Part shown: positions 1 to 12,700 of the stretch, in pieces
Layout: every line of letters begins with the position of its first letter
Numbering within the stretch: position 1 is the stretch's first letter
Origin: Caecitellus pseudoparvulus
Taxonomy: Eukaryota > Bigyra: Bicosoecida
Assembly: GCA_965644315.1 (NCBI GenBank)
Contig: CBFFRQ010000043.1
Coordinates: forward strand, 434,001-498,000
Direction of reading: 5' to 3'
DNA length: 64,000 bases
Notes under the pieces: model-generated
Database searches by the model: none
What the model was told of the DNA's origin: nothing
Seen by the model: the letters and a program-made list of their open reading frames with translations, nothing else
Program-made: the position numbers and the translations under genes

Positions 1-246
1 CAGCTGGCCTGTTCCCCATCCACGTGTGGGTGTTAGAAGGTCAAGATGACACCACGGCTCTGGCATCCTCCACCCCCTCCGCAGAGGTGGGTGGCGTGTA
101 GGGGGGCCAGTGCGAGTCCGGGCTGAGGCAGGGTCGACGCTCTGCACTGCTCAAAAGACAACCCAGAAGCACAAACCCTAGTCAGGACCAGGCGATGAGG
201 ACGCCTTCAATGCACCCTGTTGTGTGCTGATCTTCCGACACTCACC
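1..246. other. Leader region before NDUFB9; no gene supported
   Basis: No supported gene. This is presumably the promoter and 5' UTR of NDUFB9, and possibly the 3' end of a gene lying left of the window. A pyrimidine-rich stretch ending in CGCAG at about 71-84 looks like a splice acceptor, but no reading frame after it could be tied to a protein. Confidence 0.4.
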
Positions 247-888
247 ATGAACAAGACGTTTCGGGAGGTGGCGGCGATGTACATGCGTGCAAACGCAGAG
301 ACAGTCTCACACCAGCAGGAGGTCATGCGGCTGTACCGAGCTTCCCTGCGCTGCTTGACTGACTGGAAGCCCAAGCGGTACCAATGGAACCTTGTGGCAT
401 GTGAAATTCGAGCAGAGTTCGACGCGAACAAGGCAGCTGCCGCTCCGTGAGTGCGGCGAAGGGGAGGCGGCGGTGTCAACTTCCGCAGCCCCGCACTTCC
501 TCCATGAGCTGCCCCACCTCCACAGGGAAGCCAAGCGGCTGCTTAGGGAAGGCAAGGCGCGCTTGGAGGCCAACACACACCCCGATCCCTATGTCTGTGC
601 GTGCTGCTTGCCCTGACCCCAGTGCTTGCGCCCGCTGCCAGGCGGTGCCATTCGCCACACGCGCGCGGCACGCTTGCTCCCCTTGCCGCTGCAGTGCCTT
701 ACATGCCGGGTGGGTCTAAGTTCATGCGCAACCCACCCCCGCCTTTGGACGCTGTCTTCCCCGACGGCGTTCCCCCTGAGATGAACGTGGCAGAGCAGAC
801 CATCGAGGGAGTGCAGCTTAGCCGCAGTGCTTGGAAGGAGGGATACGAGCACGTGCTGGTGGACCCTTACACCAAGCAGGCCAAGTAA
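247..888 (+). CDS. NDUFB9: NADH dehydrogenase (complex I) accessory subunit NDUFB9/B22, LYR family
   Basis: Three exons: 247..446, 526..596 and 695..888, giving 154 aa. The introns are 79 nt (GTGAGT donor) and 98 nt (GTGCGT donor). NDUFB9 is an accessory subunit in the membrane arm of mitochondrial complex I and binds the mitochondrial acyl-carrier protein through its LYR motif. The sequence shows SHQQEVMRLYR, with LYR at residues 29-31, then a Phe/Arg-rich helix. Across the exon 2/3 junction it reads HPDPYVLPYMPGGSKF, followed by RNPPPP, which matches the plant/protist form of the protein. The junction choice is supported because it restores that motif with no gap. The first ATG in frame is 247; the reading frame upstream lacks another ATG. 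No cleavable presequence is needed for this family. The C-terminal extension of about 45 residues after RNPPPP is not recognisable. Confidence 0.9.
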
Positions 889-1197
889 ATGCAGTGTTGT
901 TTCACACCACACCTAGCCTGGGCCCGGCGTGCTCGCCCGCTGTGATGCGTTGCTGGCCCTTGCGGCCGACGCACCACCCTTGCGCCGCCACAACCCAAAG
1001 GCTGCACGACACCCGCAAATCACAAGAGACACCAAGCTGGGCATGCAAGTTGTGTGTCAATTTGCACCTGGCAGCCTTCTGTTGAGCCTTCCGCGCAGAG
1101 GCCCTGACCTGTCACCAGTGCGCCAGGATAAGCCACGCTGCTGCCACTTGTCCTGCAAGCTTCGAACGCAGCCAAGGCCAAATCGTGTGCAAGCACC
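889..1197. other. Intergenic spacer, NDUFB9 to F-BAR/PH gene
   Basis: About 309 bp between two same-strand genes, expected to hold the NDUFB9 3' UTR and the promoter/5' UTR of the next gene. I see no convincing ORF, RNA gene or repeat. Confidence 0.5.
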
Positions 1198-3699
1198 ATG
1201 GCTTCGAGTGAGCCTGAGACGTCGCCTGTCCCAGAGGAAGCTCCCCCAACTTCTGACACAGGCGACGAGGGAGAGCAGAGCAGCACCACAGGCGATGATG
1301 CTGGACCGTCAACTTCCGCAGCCCCCTCACCGCCACCTGAGGATGCACCGGAAGGGGATGCAGAGGGCGAGGGCGACAGCGATACACCCACAGATGATGC
1401 AGATGGTGCAGGTGACGAAGCCCCGGCGTCCTCGCCATCTGAGCCGGCGGACGCTGCGGTCGATGCTGGTGGTGATGCACCAGCCACAGACGCTGTGAGC
1501 GAGGCTGACGCGGAGGCTGCCTTTGGCGGCGCCTCCAGTGCCGCATCGAGCTCTGGAGTCACGACGTCTTCCGGCCGCTGCCTGGGAGGCATCACCGTGT
1601 CAGCCAGGCGTGCCCAGCAGCGTCACGTGACTGAGTATGCCGCCGCGCTGCAGTCGGCGTGCGTGTGGACGCAGGACAAGGTGGAGGTGCTGGAGTCCCA
1701 ACGTTCCACACGAGGGCGAGCCCAAGACGCCGCCTGCTCCCTGTACTGGTCCTCTTGGGTGGACTACCTGCGTGGTGCCTGCGATCGCCACAGGGAACTG
1801 CACACGTTCGTGGCTGGCATGGCTCGCCAGCTGGACGCCCAGGTGGCCAGCCACGACGCGTCCCGGGAGGCTGTGGCGTTCCTGCCCGCCTCTGCGCGCA
1901 TCGTGCTGCGGGCAGGGCGCAAGCGCGAGAAGGAGTTCGCAGAGCTGCACAAGGCTGGGCACGACGTGAAGCCAGGCGGCGGCCGACTGCCCAAACCCAC
2001 CTCCCCGGGGGAGGCCGTGCCGTCTGGCACGCCCGACGAAGTCAGCACGCTGGACGTCGCACTGCATGGCGTGGCTGCCACAGCAGACGACGCAGCAGAT
2101 GGCCTGGCACACCTCGCCTGGGCCTTGCGTGTGGGGGTGCTGGGGGCCCCCGTCGCAGATGCCGCCACAGCCCTGGACAGGCGCAGGCGCCACACTGAGG
2201 CCAGCCGGACCTGGCTGGGTATCAGTGCAGGGGGGGGCAAGGTGGGCGAGGCGCTCAGCCCCGCATCTGGCGGCGGCCTCATCCGCCTCACGAAGGAGTA
2301 CGATGGCACGGCCACCAGCATTGCCGAGGCAGGCCACGGCGTCTCCAGCACAGTCACCTCCATCAACAGTGCCGTGGACGGCGCACAGGCCGCACTGCAG
2401 ACCGCACTGGAGGTCACCATGCAGTCTGCACTGCAAGCTGTTGCCGCCAGCAACGCAGCCAGCGGCTCCCACATGCCCAGCGGAACACAGGTCACTGCGT
2501 CGACGCCGCCACCGGCAGGCAGTGGGTCTAGCACACCAGGGGATGCCACCCCCCCGCCTGTGCTGCCCAAGGCCGGCAAGCAGTCAACGGGTGTCGCCGG
2601 CATCGCAGAGGGCCCTACTGGCGATGTGTGGTTGGCAGCGTTGACTCACGCACGGTGCCACGTTGCCTTGCTCAACGCCAAGCGGTCCTACCTGCGCAAG
2701 ATGCGGACGCTGTTTGAGACCATGCGAGAGGCCGAGCGGTCCCGCACTGCCATCCTCGGAGCCTGCATGCAGCGCCTGCACACCATTCTGAGCAGCGCCT
2801 ATGGCGGCCTGGCGGGGGACGTCGCGCCGCGTGCCGCTCTCACCGAGAGTGTAGACACGTACCAGGATTTTGTCAAGTTCGTGGACGCACGGGTGAAGCG
2901 CAGCCTGCGCCCGCGCATCGAGACGCTGCTGCGCACTGGCACCCAGCGAGCAGGCGTGACACAGCAGGCAGTGCAACCTGTGCCTGTGCGGGGCCGAGCC
3001 GCCAAGGCGGCGGCGCCCGCACTGCAAGTGGAGGATTTGAACGTGATGGAGCTGATGACCACCCCGCCCATGCCGGTGCTGTCACCCCTGCTAGGGCCGC
3101 TAGTGGTGCGGTGGGGCACGCTGTGGCGCCAGCCCGGCGGCCTCAGCTCGTACGTGTCGGGGTGGCGCCAGCACACTGCTGTCCTGACGCGGGGTGGGTA
3201 CCTGCACCTCTTCCCAGCAGGCGTCGAGGAGCTGGCGTCGCACACCAACCTTGCTTCGCAGCCGCTGCCTCCTGTGGACCCCGCCCCCGGCGGCGGTGAA
3301 GCGGCGGCTGCTCGAGCGCAGGCGTCGCTGGACGCCCCCCACGCACGCTTTGCTGGCTGCCCTGACGAGGGCGACAGGGACCCGCAAGCAGGCGCTGGAC
3401 CCCTGCAGCCAGATGTGACCATGTGCATTGGGCAAGCGACACTGCGTGGCGGCGGCGTGGAGAGCAGCCCCAGCAAGTTGGGGCGTGCGGGCGGCATGTC
3501 AGTGCAGTTCCTGCCCAGCGTGCACGAGGCGGCGTTCGAGGTGACCATTGCGACGCCCGGGATGCTGTTCCCCACAAAAACCAAGTACGTGCTGCAGGCC
3601 CCCAGCCAGAACGCCATGGTGGACTGGATGGTGGACATCCAAGACGTCGCCACTGGGGCAGCCGGCACTGCCGCGCTCCTGGCCGGGCCAAAGAGCTGA
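1198..3699 (+). CDS. F-BAR-like/PH domain protein (probable membrane-curvature adaptor)
   Basis: Single exon, 833 aa, starting at the first ATG. Residues 1 to about 135 are acidic, Ser/Thr/Pro-rich and probably disordered. Two helical blocks follow. The first, about 140-215, has the spacing of an F-BAR start (YAAALQ, then YWSSWVDYL and HRELHTFV). The second, about 480-580, includes WLAALTHARCHVALLNAKRSY and EAERSRTAI. They are separated by a low-complexity insert of about 250 residues. The C-terminus, about 635-820, reads like a PH domain: GTLWRQPGG, then a basic WRQHTAVL strand and YLHLF, a long loop insertion, and a final FEVTIATP strand with a VDWMVDIQDV helix. F-BAR/PH proteins bind phosphoinositide membranes and actin regulators. 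The PH call is firmer than the F-BAR call; an unrelated PH protein with coiled coils is the alternative. Its stop lies 63 bp from the convergent MDN1 stop. Confidence 0.6.
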   Translation: MASSEPETSPVPEEAPPTSDTGDEGEQSSTTGDDAGPSTSAAPSPPPEDAPEGDAEGEGDSDTPTDDADGAGDEAPASSPSEPADAAVDAGGDAPATDAVSEADAEAAFGGASSAASSSGVTTSSGRCLGGITVSARRAQQRHVTEYAAALQSACVWTQDKVEVLESQRSTRGRAQDAACSLYWSSWVDYLRGACDRHRELHTFVAGMARQLDAQVASHDASREAVAFLPASARIVLRAGRKREKEFAELHKAGHDVKPGGGRLPKPTSPGEAVPSGTPDEVSTLDVALHGVAATADDAADGLAHLAWALRVGVLGAPVADAATALDRRRRHTEASRTWLGISAGGGKVGEALSPASGGGLIRLTKEYDGTATSIAEAGHGVSSTVTSINSAVDGAQAALQTALEVTMQSALQAVAASNAASGSHMPSGTQVTASTPPPAGSGSSTPGDATPPPVLPKAGKQSTGVAGIAEGPTGDVWLAALTHARCHVALLNAKRSYLRKMRTLFETMREAERSRTAILGACMQRLHTILSSAYGGLAGDVAPRAALTESVDTYQDFVKFVDARVKRSLRPRIETLLRTGTQRAGVTQQAVQPVPVRGRAAKAAAPALQVEDLNVMELMTTPPMPVLSPLLGPLVVRWGTLWRQPGGLSSYVSGWRQHTAVLTRGGYLHLFPAGVEELASHTNLASQPLPPVDPAPGGGEAAAARAQASLDAPHARFAGCPDEGDRDPQAGAGPLQPDVTMCIGQATLRGGGVESSPSKLGRAGGMSVQFLPSVHEAAFEVTIATPGMLFPTKTKYVLQAPSQNAMVDWMVDIQDVATGAAGTAALLAGPKS

Positions 3700-3762
3700 A
3701 GTGGCGGCAGGTGCGTCTAAATGCATGCATTCGTTGCGCCCTAACGCATCCTCCCACCCATG

Positions 3763-6700
3763 TCAAGCCTCCACGGCCCCCGCGTCACCTGCGTGAGCCA
3801 GCATGTCGAACCATTGCTTTAGCGCGTCGGCCAGCGCCAGCGGCAAGGAGGCCACGTCTCGCACGATGAGGTAGTAGGGGAAGGGGTAGTCGTCCAAGTA
3901 GGCTTGTTGCACGACACGGGTGCCCTGGAAGGAAATCTTGTTCATGTGCAGCACGCTCTCCTTGGGGTCTGCCTTGTCCACGATGACAAGGACCAGGAGC
4001 TGGTTGCGGGAGGCGCATTCGATGACCCACTTCTTAATGTCCTCCCGACTTCCGTGGGCAAGGATGCCGTCAGAGATTAAGAAGACCAGCTGCAGCACCG
4101 TGGTGGACCCTGCAGTGGCGGATGTGATGGCAGCCTTGCCAGCCGCTGCCGCTGCAGACATGACGGACACCACCTGTTGCAAGGCCGTCGCCGTCGCGGT
4201 GATGCCTTGGTTGAAGCCCAGCCGGGACACCACCCGAGCCCCTGCCTCGTCGTCAAAAGGTGTCTCGAATGGGTGCAGCAGCCTGGCCTCGCGGCCAAAC
4301 GACATGATGCCCAGCTGCCCGACTTCCAGCGCTGACAAGGCTTTCGCCATCGTCGTCAGAGCCTCGCAGGCCATGCCAGCGGCGCCGTTGTCACGCATAG
4401 ACGCAGAGTCGTCAACAGCTAGCAGCACCTGATACGTGCGCTGCGACGGCTTCGTGCGGCGGAGCCAGATGGCATCCTTGCGGAAGTTTGACGCGATGTA
4501 TGGGATGACCTTCTTCATGTTGATGCGCTTGCCTGTGCGGAAGTCGCCGGCGAGGCGGGAAGCCAGGGTCGGCTCCAGCACCAGCCGCAGGGACTCGCAC
4601 AGGGAGCTGGCCGCATCAGCAGTGAGCCCCACGAGGCCATTCCAGGCCTCCGTCGCCCGCTCGCGGCTCACACCTTCCCCGCTGTCCCACGATGCCAAGT
4701 ACTCCTCAAAGCCTTCCCGAAGGGCCGAGGCCGCTGCCTCCTCGGCGATTTCATCGCGCACTGCCTCGGCAACTCCTCCAGAAGCAGCATTCGTGATTGC
4801 GGTGGCCCCAGCGCCAGCGGTTGCTGCAGCCGCCACCGCTTCTGCTTCCAGCTGTTCTGCAGCATCGGCTTCCATGAACGCCAGCACATCCTGCACGTCC
4901 TCGGCAAGTTCTGAGCTCTCGGGCTCGGAAGGGGCATGCATGTCATCCGTGTCCTGACCCTCTGCCTCCTGCCCCCCCGCACCAGGCGCCGCATCTGCCG
5001 GCTTGACAGGCTGAGCCGCCGTGTCCAGTGCCTCCCCCGCCTCACCATCAGCGGCGCCCTCCTCGGCATCGGCGTCTCCCTCAGCCGAGGGCACATCCTG
5101 CCCAATGGAGTCTTCCTCGGCTGCATCGTCGCCGTGTCGCACCTGCTGCTGCAGGCCCTCGTCTCCCCCTTCCTCCTCCCCCGGTGCAAGCGCGGCCTCT
5201 TCGTCACCTCGCCCTTCTTCTTCATCTTCGGGGCGCCCCTCGGCCTCCTCTTCCATGGCTGGGGCAAGCATTTGTGCGCCCCCTGTCTCATGCAGAACGG
5301 CATCCAGGTCTCCGCCCCCACCGCCGCCCTCCTGCGGTGCGTCCGTGTCCACTTCTGGTGCACCCTCGTCCCGCTCAGCACCTGCCTCCAACTCACGCAG
5401 CTTAACCTGCCAACGCTCCAGTGCAGCGGCCGGATCCAAAGCGTCGTCCTCCTGTCCTGACGGCATGGGGAGCGGGGGAGGGCGACGCTGACGACGGGGA
5501 GCTGCCGATGAGTCCCCACCCCCGGAAGGGTCCAAACTCATCTCCTGCCACTGCCCCTCATCCCCCGCGGCGCCGCCTGCAGCGCCATCGTCAGCGTCGG
5601 GTGGAGTCTCGTCTTGCTGCGGCTGCCCGCCGGCCGGGGCTTCCTTCACCTGCTCAGTCAAGTCCACGTCACCTTCCTCGTCTTCCGCAGCAGCCTCAGG
5701 GGCCGCTGGTGCGGCAGGTGCCGATTCCTCTGCCTTGCCACCCTCGGCAGCATCCAATTCTTCCTGGGGGCCTGTCATGACCTCTGCACGGTCCTGGCCC
5801 TCTGCACTCTGCAAGCCTTGGCCTGCCGGGGTGTGGTCTTCTTCCTCCTTGGCCTCAGGTCGCTGCCCAGCGTCCTCCGCTGCTGACGCGCCGACGCCCT
5901 CCTCCTCGTCCATGTCCCCCTCCACGGCACCCTCCTCCTCCGCCTGAGGCTCGTCTTCAGGGGCATCCCCTTCCTCGCCATCTGGCTCAAGGGTTTCAGG
6001 TCCCTCCTGCCCCTCCTCTTCACCACCCTCCTCCTGCCCCTCGCTGCCTTCCCCGTCGTCAACAGCAGCCTCTCCTGCCCCATCCTCCTCCCCGCCTACA
6101 CCATCGTCGCCGCCTGCCTCCTCTTCCTCTGCAGCCCCGTCTGCCTCCTCCGCTGCTCCCTCATCTCGCCCCCCGCCGTCAGCGGCATCCAGAGGGTCGT
6201 TGAATGCGCCGCCTTCTTCGCCATCCGCTTCATCATCTCCACCTTCACCGCCTGATCCGTCATCCCCATCCAGCGCCATGTCATCTGCCAGGTCCAGGCC
6301 ATCCTCACCCTTCTCCTCCTCCCCGCCGTCATCTCCCCCGCCGTCCAGGGCCTGGGGGCCCTCTGGCCCGTCCTCGTAGTCGGCATCCCCGGGGTGCTCC
6401 TCTTCCTCCTCCCCACCCTCTGATTCCCCGCCATCCCCCCCTGCATCGTCTCCGGCCGCCTGGGGCTGGTTCTCGCCGGGCCCCTCTTTGGCTCGAATTT
6501 CATCTGTTGCTGCCTCGCCCTGGTCCTGCCCCAACCGCTCAGAGGACTCAAACTCCGCTCGGCCCTCCCCGCCGTCTTCCTCCTCGTCATCGTCGTCTCC
6601 ATCCCACAACTGCTGGTCCACAACGTCGTCGTCAGCTCCGGTGTCCCCCATCTGCCTGTCAAGCTCCTCCTCCTCCCCACCGTCCTCGCCATCAGCATCA

Positions 6701-9700
6701 CCGTCTCCATCATCAGGCATGTCGTGCATGGCGCCCTCGAAATCCCCGCTCATTTCAATGCCACCATCCTCATCCGGCACATCTGGCCGCTCCTCAGGCG
6801 GCACACCTTCGTCCTCCCCTTGCAGCCCGGCCACTTGGTCTTCGTGCTCGATTTGGTCTGACACGTCCTTCGCGCCCTCCCCTGCGCCCATGCCAGTGCC
6901 GTCCTGTGCGCCTTCAAATGCACCGCTCTGCATCTCACCCTCGTCCCCACCATCCCCCTCCTCGGCAGGAGCACAGAAACCCTCCCGGAACACAGTTGCT
7001 GCTGTGCGACACAACACGTACGTCAACTTCCCTGTGTGGCCATGCAGCACGAGAGAGTCTTGCAGCAAGTCCACCGCTGCGCCAATGACTCCCTGCAGCA
7101 TCCGCTGTGCGTGGGTGAATGCGGCAGACATGGCAGCGGCCGGGGCAGCGGGTCCGGCACTGCCGCAGCTCGCCATGACCTTGACTGCGCACCGTAGCAG
7201 GGCTGGAAGAGACATCGCACCCCACGAGCCTGCACAAGCCAAGTGCTGGGTCATCAAGTGCACCTCAGCATCGTCAGCCTCGGGAACGGCCGCGCTGCCT
7301 GCCGCGCTCTCCACAACCAGCGACCCAGTTCCCCACAGCAGCTTGCCTCGAGCAGCAAGGGTGCGCGCACTGGCACGTTCAGCCGATCGGTCCAGCGGGC
7401 CCTTGGCAGCACAAGTGCGCTGCACGCTCAGCAGCACGGCACTCACCAAGTCATTCACAGCAGGCAGCACGGACTGAGGCAAAGCAGGTGTCGCTTGCAC
7501 GGCGGCTGCAAGGTGCTGTTCAGCAGACTGCGTGGCCTCTACCAGTCCGTCCAGCACTGTGACCGCCGCCAGGGCTTGGTTGCGGGCTGCAACGGTGTAC
7601 GGGTCAGTGTCGCTGGCATCCTTAGGAGCATCCAGGAACGCCTCCAACGTGTACACTGTGTCGCTCAGCACCTCCACTGCGCCCGATACCAAGCCTTGAA
7701 TGTCCCCCGCCGGTAGGCGCAGGGAGCTCGCGATGGAGCTGGCGCTTGCTGCCAAGTGCTCGCCATCGCACAGCGCCGTGGCGCAGGCCGTGACATCCGC
7801 CTGCAGCCCTGCCATGCACGCGACCAACCGAGACAGGAGAGCGTCCACCTCCTCCGTTGCAGCAGCCACAACATCAATCAGTGCTTGTGTCACGGCGGCT
7901 GCGGATGAAGAGTCGGCCAAACCTGCCGTTGTCTGAGTTGGGGCGCTTGCTCGTGTGTCCAGCAACGCACTGGCATCGCCAGGCACTGAAGCACCTGCCT
8001 CGCTTTCGAGAACTTCCTCAGGCAGCTGCACGTCTGCCACGTCGGCCAGATCCATGCCCAGAGCAACTGACCCAGCTGCTGACACGGTGTGCTGGGCACG
8101 CAGCGCAGCAGTGAGCTGCAGCAGGTACGCTCGAGCATCCGCCACCGCGCCATGAGAAGCGTCCAGCGCTGCCAGCGCTGGAACGTACGTCAGCAGTGGT
8201 TGCGAGCCAGCTTCGGCCACCTGGCACATGACAGACAGCTGCCGACTCAAGACGAGGGCAGCAGAGACCTGCTGACAAGCTGTGGACAGCAGCATGCGCT
8301 GCTGAATGCACATGAACATGAGGTTGTCAGCCAGGCCACGAGTGATCTGCACTTCCCTGGGCGTCACGTCAGGGCTGGACTGCGACGCAGCAGCGATGCG
8401 AACTCGAGTCAGCGCGTCCAAGTTGCGGTTGAAGTAGTCCTCACCCCGGGTCCACAGCCGGAGGAGAGGGCCACAAATACCTCGCAAGGCCGCAGCTTCG
8501 ATGCTACCCCCCACCGCTGCCACAGCTTGCCAGCTGGAGTACGCTCTGTGGAAAGCCACCAATGCGTGGGAGGGACTGGGTGTGTCCAGCATGCTGCGGG
8601 CGTGGTCCATGACACGGGGCAGGGCGCCTGCGTGGTAGGGCACGCCGTGCCCCCGCAGCGTTTTGAGCATGTCAACGAACGCCATATGCTTGCGCACCCG
8701 TGGGGCCTCTGTCGAGCGCAACGACGCTGCGCGCTTGACAATGGTGCTAGCCAGCATGTCCACATATGCTGCTCCTCGGTCACGAGCAGCAGAAGCAGCT
8801 GCGGACACGATACCCTCACCTCTGGATGATCTGGCCGCACCCCTCAACAGTTGCCACATGCGCCGGTGCAGCGCTGCGGCCTTATCCAGGTGCCACTTAT
8901 CAACAACCTCCCCCACTGGCAAGGGAACGTCATCTGCGTCAGCTTCCGTTATGCCGGCCCAGTACAGAGCGTTGGCTGCTTCAACGACCGCACCATGCCG
9001 AGCCAAGGATGTGCCGTGGGGCATGTCGTCCCCACTTCCCAGGCGCTCCAGGCTGGCGTGCTGGTGCTCAGCCAGGATGGAGGCGGAGGCATCCGGGTCC
9101 CCTGACAGCACCTGTGTGGAGGGCGACCGCAAGATGTCTTCGTACTTGCGTACAATGCGAGCGAGGGTGCGAGAGGACTTCTCAGCAGATGCCTTCAGGC
9201 TGTAGTAGTTGCGTTCGTCCCACTTGGCAATCTTGACAGCGTCCTTCAGCTCCCGCTGCACGGGAGAAGCGAGCGTGCCCAGTACCGCGCTGGCACGCGG
9301 TACGAACTGCGCATACCACGCGACCAGCCCGTGCAGAAGCGCAGCAACACGAGCGTGCATGAGAGTGGGCACACGGGTGCCGATGACGCCATCCCCTGCG
9401 CCACCTGCCACAACCAACACCCGAGCGTGCAGCTGTGAAGCAACATCTGCGCGCAGCAGGCCTTCGAAGCTCTGTAGCAGCGCCACACGTGCCGCAAGCT
9501 CACCGAGGGGGGCAGTGCGCAGGAACCGCTCAAGGGTGTCGAACAGGGCTGCGACGTGCTTCTGCTGCGCAGCTGACCAGTCCAAGCCCTCCACCGCGGC
9601 ACCGGGGACAGTTGCACTGGCATCGCCAACGTACTTGGCGCCTGTGGCAGTGCGCTCTGCGCCAATGAGGGCCGCATCGGTGGTGCCTCGACTGGTCGCG

Positions 9701-12700
9701 TACACCACTCCCGACGCGGCCTCAGGCATGGGCTCTCCCAGTGCGCCCAGAGCCTGCACTGCCGCGTGGGGCAGCAATGGCGTGGCCCAGCTGGCATGCG
9801 GTGCCAGTGCGGCCAGGGGCTGGAAGGCTCCGCCAGCCACGTTCACAGCGGGCGCCAGACCAGCTGCCAGGCGAATGCTGCCATGTCCGAGCGGGGCCTG
9901 CATGGCTGCAGCGGGTGCATCTGTCAGTGCTGAATAGAGCTGGAAGACCCACTCTGTCGCAGAGTGTGTGTAGTGCACCTCCTTCACACGCAGCAAGTGT
10001 GGCCAAGAGGACAGCTCGAGCTTGCGCCAGCGTGTGATGAGTTGCTTCAGGGGCCGCACTGCATCGTGCAGGTGGTAGGCCTTGGGCGCAGTGGCCGTCC
10101 ACTCCTCTGCCTTGGACAGCAGCAGCTCAATGCCAGTGACTGCCTTGGACAGCGGCGTGTTCAGGGGCAGGCGCAGCACTTTGTCCGCCATGCGCACCAT
10201 GACGGAGATGACTGCGTTGCCGGGCATGACCGCAAGCAGTCCGAACGCGGCGCGCTGGAAAGCCCGCAGGACAGGTACGGCCAGCTTCAGTTCAGCGGGG
10301 TGTCCGTCTCGGTGAAAGGCGTACCAGCCCACGGCAGACTTGGGTGGTGGAGGCACCGGACGCTGCAGGTCGGACAGGAGCTTCACCACCTCCTCGTCAG
10401 ACGCTGGCGCGAAAGCTGCTGGAACGGATGCCTTTCCGTGCTTGCGCTTGCGGCGGCGGCGCTTGCGCAGCTGGCGGCGCTGTGCCTTGGCAGCTTTGCC
10501 CAGCATTGCCACGGCCTGGGAGCCCAGTGCTTTGAAAGCGTCCTGGATCACCAGCAAAATACCCATGGAGCGGTCCTGGGACGAGCCTGGCGCGACGATT
10601 GCCGGGTGCTGCAGCAAGTAGCGTGTGCTGGGAGGCAGAGTGCGCAAGAGTGCGTGGGCCGCGATAGCAGACGTGTGAGCAGCAGCAAGCAGCGCATCCT
10701 CGAAGGCAGTGACACCGGCGGCGTCTGAACGCACGCCACCATACATGTCAATGAAGCCTGCCAGAGCCAAAGCGTCACTCTGGGAGAGGTGCACTCCGCT
10801 TGCTTCCAAGTCCACCGTCTCTGCCTCCTTCTCGTCGCTCTCCCTCTCACCCTCCGCAACCTCGGTCTCGCTGGGCATGAGTGCTTCAAACTCCGCGCGG
10901 TGGTCTGGGAACAGCGCTCTGTACTCCTTTTCTGCCTGCTCCTCCTCGCTGACCCCCTCAAAGGTCTGCTCGCGAGGTGCCAAGGCAGCAGCGGCTTCTT
11001 TGGCGGCTGCAGCCGCTGCTGCTTCGGCACGCTGCGCTCGCCACAGACCCACCACTGCTGACAAAGTGGTCATGCCCCAGGCTTGCGCTACTGCCGTACC
11101 ACGCGTCACAGCACTTGTCGCAGAGGCTCGCGCCCCGTGGGCAGTGATGGCCAGCACCGCACGTCTCATGGCAGCCCGCAGCACAGTGGCTCGAGATGCT
11201 GGCGCGCGCAGGCGCCCCTTCCCGCCCCATGCAGGCAAGGCGTCGGCTGCCGACAGCGCGGAGTCCAACGCCTTCACGGCAGCCGAGCCAAGCAAGGCGC
11301 CTGCTCCGAAAGCGCCTGCCGCAAGGCGGCCTTGTGTATCTGGCTGCACTGGCATCGCGCTGAGAACCTTGAGCAAAGGTGCGAGGGAACGCACCACTTG
11401 CACCCAAGCAGGTGTTCCCACAGAGGGACCGCGGGTGAGGGACACAGGCGCAGCTGCCGCAGACAGCGCCGCCAGCCGCATCCCGTGGGACACTTGCCCC
11501 ACAGCGGAGATCAGTGGCATGACCACGTCAGCGTACGCATGGCTGGCTTGCGAGAGGGCCGGGCTCAAGGCCGACCCGAGCGCTGCCTGCCATTGACTTT
11601 CCTGGGCCAGCGCAGCAGATACATCGCCTGGGCCGAGCAACGCATCCAGCGTTCCGAATACGCGGTCACTTGTGAGCAAGGTGCCGACAAGCCCCCCAAA
11701 GGCATTCACCAGCTCAATGTACACTCCCTCCTGCTGCGTGTCACGCGCGACGTCTGGTGCTGAGGCGTGCAAGTCAAGCAGATTGTGCCGCAGCTGCTCC
11801 AGAAGCTGCCGCGTCACTGGGGTGGACAGATCCCACACATCACAGCGGGTGGCATCGTCGTCCAAGGGGTGCTCCCCCGCTGCAGCCCCACGGGCGAGGA
11901 CTTGTGCAAAGTCCTCTGCCGTTTGTCGTGCCAGCACGCAGTCCGAGACACGCTGCAGAGCCGCTTTCTGCCACTGTGGCAGAAGGAGAGGGTCAGCAGT
12001 GCTGCGGGGGCAGAGGAGCTGCGCACGGAGGCAGCCAATGGCCACCCACACTTCGCTTAGGGCAGTGTGGGTTGAGGTCACGCCGTCTGCGCGCTGCAAC
12101 GCCGACACTCCTGCCAGAACCCTGGAGCCGATTGTGCGCAGCGCCGCCTTTACCCGGGGCTCAGGGCAATGGGACATGAACGTTTCCAGGACAGCAGCTG
12201 CCGAGTCCGCCTCAGCCACGTCGCATCCCTGAGCACCGGCAGCAGCTTGCAGGGCGCTGGCCCAAGCCACGACAGCTTTCCCCTCTTGCCCGGCACTGAG
12301 GCTTTGTGCAAGGGCCATGAACGTGCGTGAGACCTCCAACAAGGCAGCACGCACATCCGCCTCCAGAACAGGGGGCACATCGGAAAAGAGTGTCACTGCG
12401 GTTCCGATGTGGCCCAGTTGGGTGTGACGAGAGCTGACATCCTGAGCAGCTGCGCTGCCTGTCGTGTCGCTCATGGCTGTCGCTGAGTCTTGCTGGCTGG
12501 CAGCTCCTTCGCCGCCGTGGGCAATGCGCCCGGACGTGGAAACACGGTGTTCAGGAGACACCAGCGTGAGGGCAAAGTGAGGGGTGAAGCTGCCAAACAG
12601 CGCAATGGGACCTTGCAGACTCCCTTCCGAATGGAGGGGCAGCCCCCCGAGCTGGCCCGCAGTGGCACTGCCCGCGCCCCCAGCACCCAAAGTCAGCTGT

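Noticed and set aside
6488-7477. 329-codon open frame on + strand inside MDN1, and similar ones at 10709-11596, 16151-16954, 17111-18172 and 21302-22588
   Set aside because: They are antisense to midasin coding sequence, have Ser/Pro/Ala composition expected from complementing its codons, and show no motif or initiation context.
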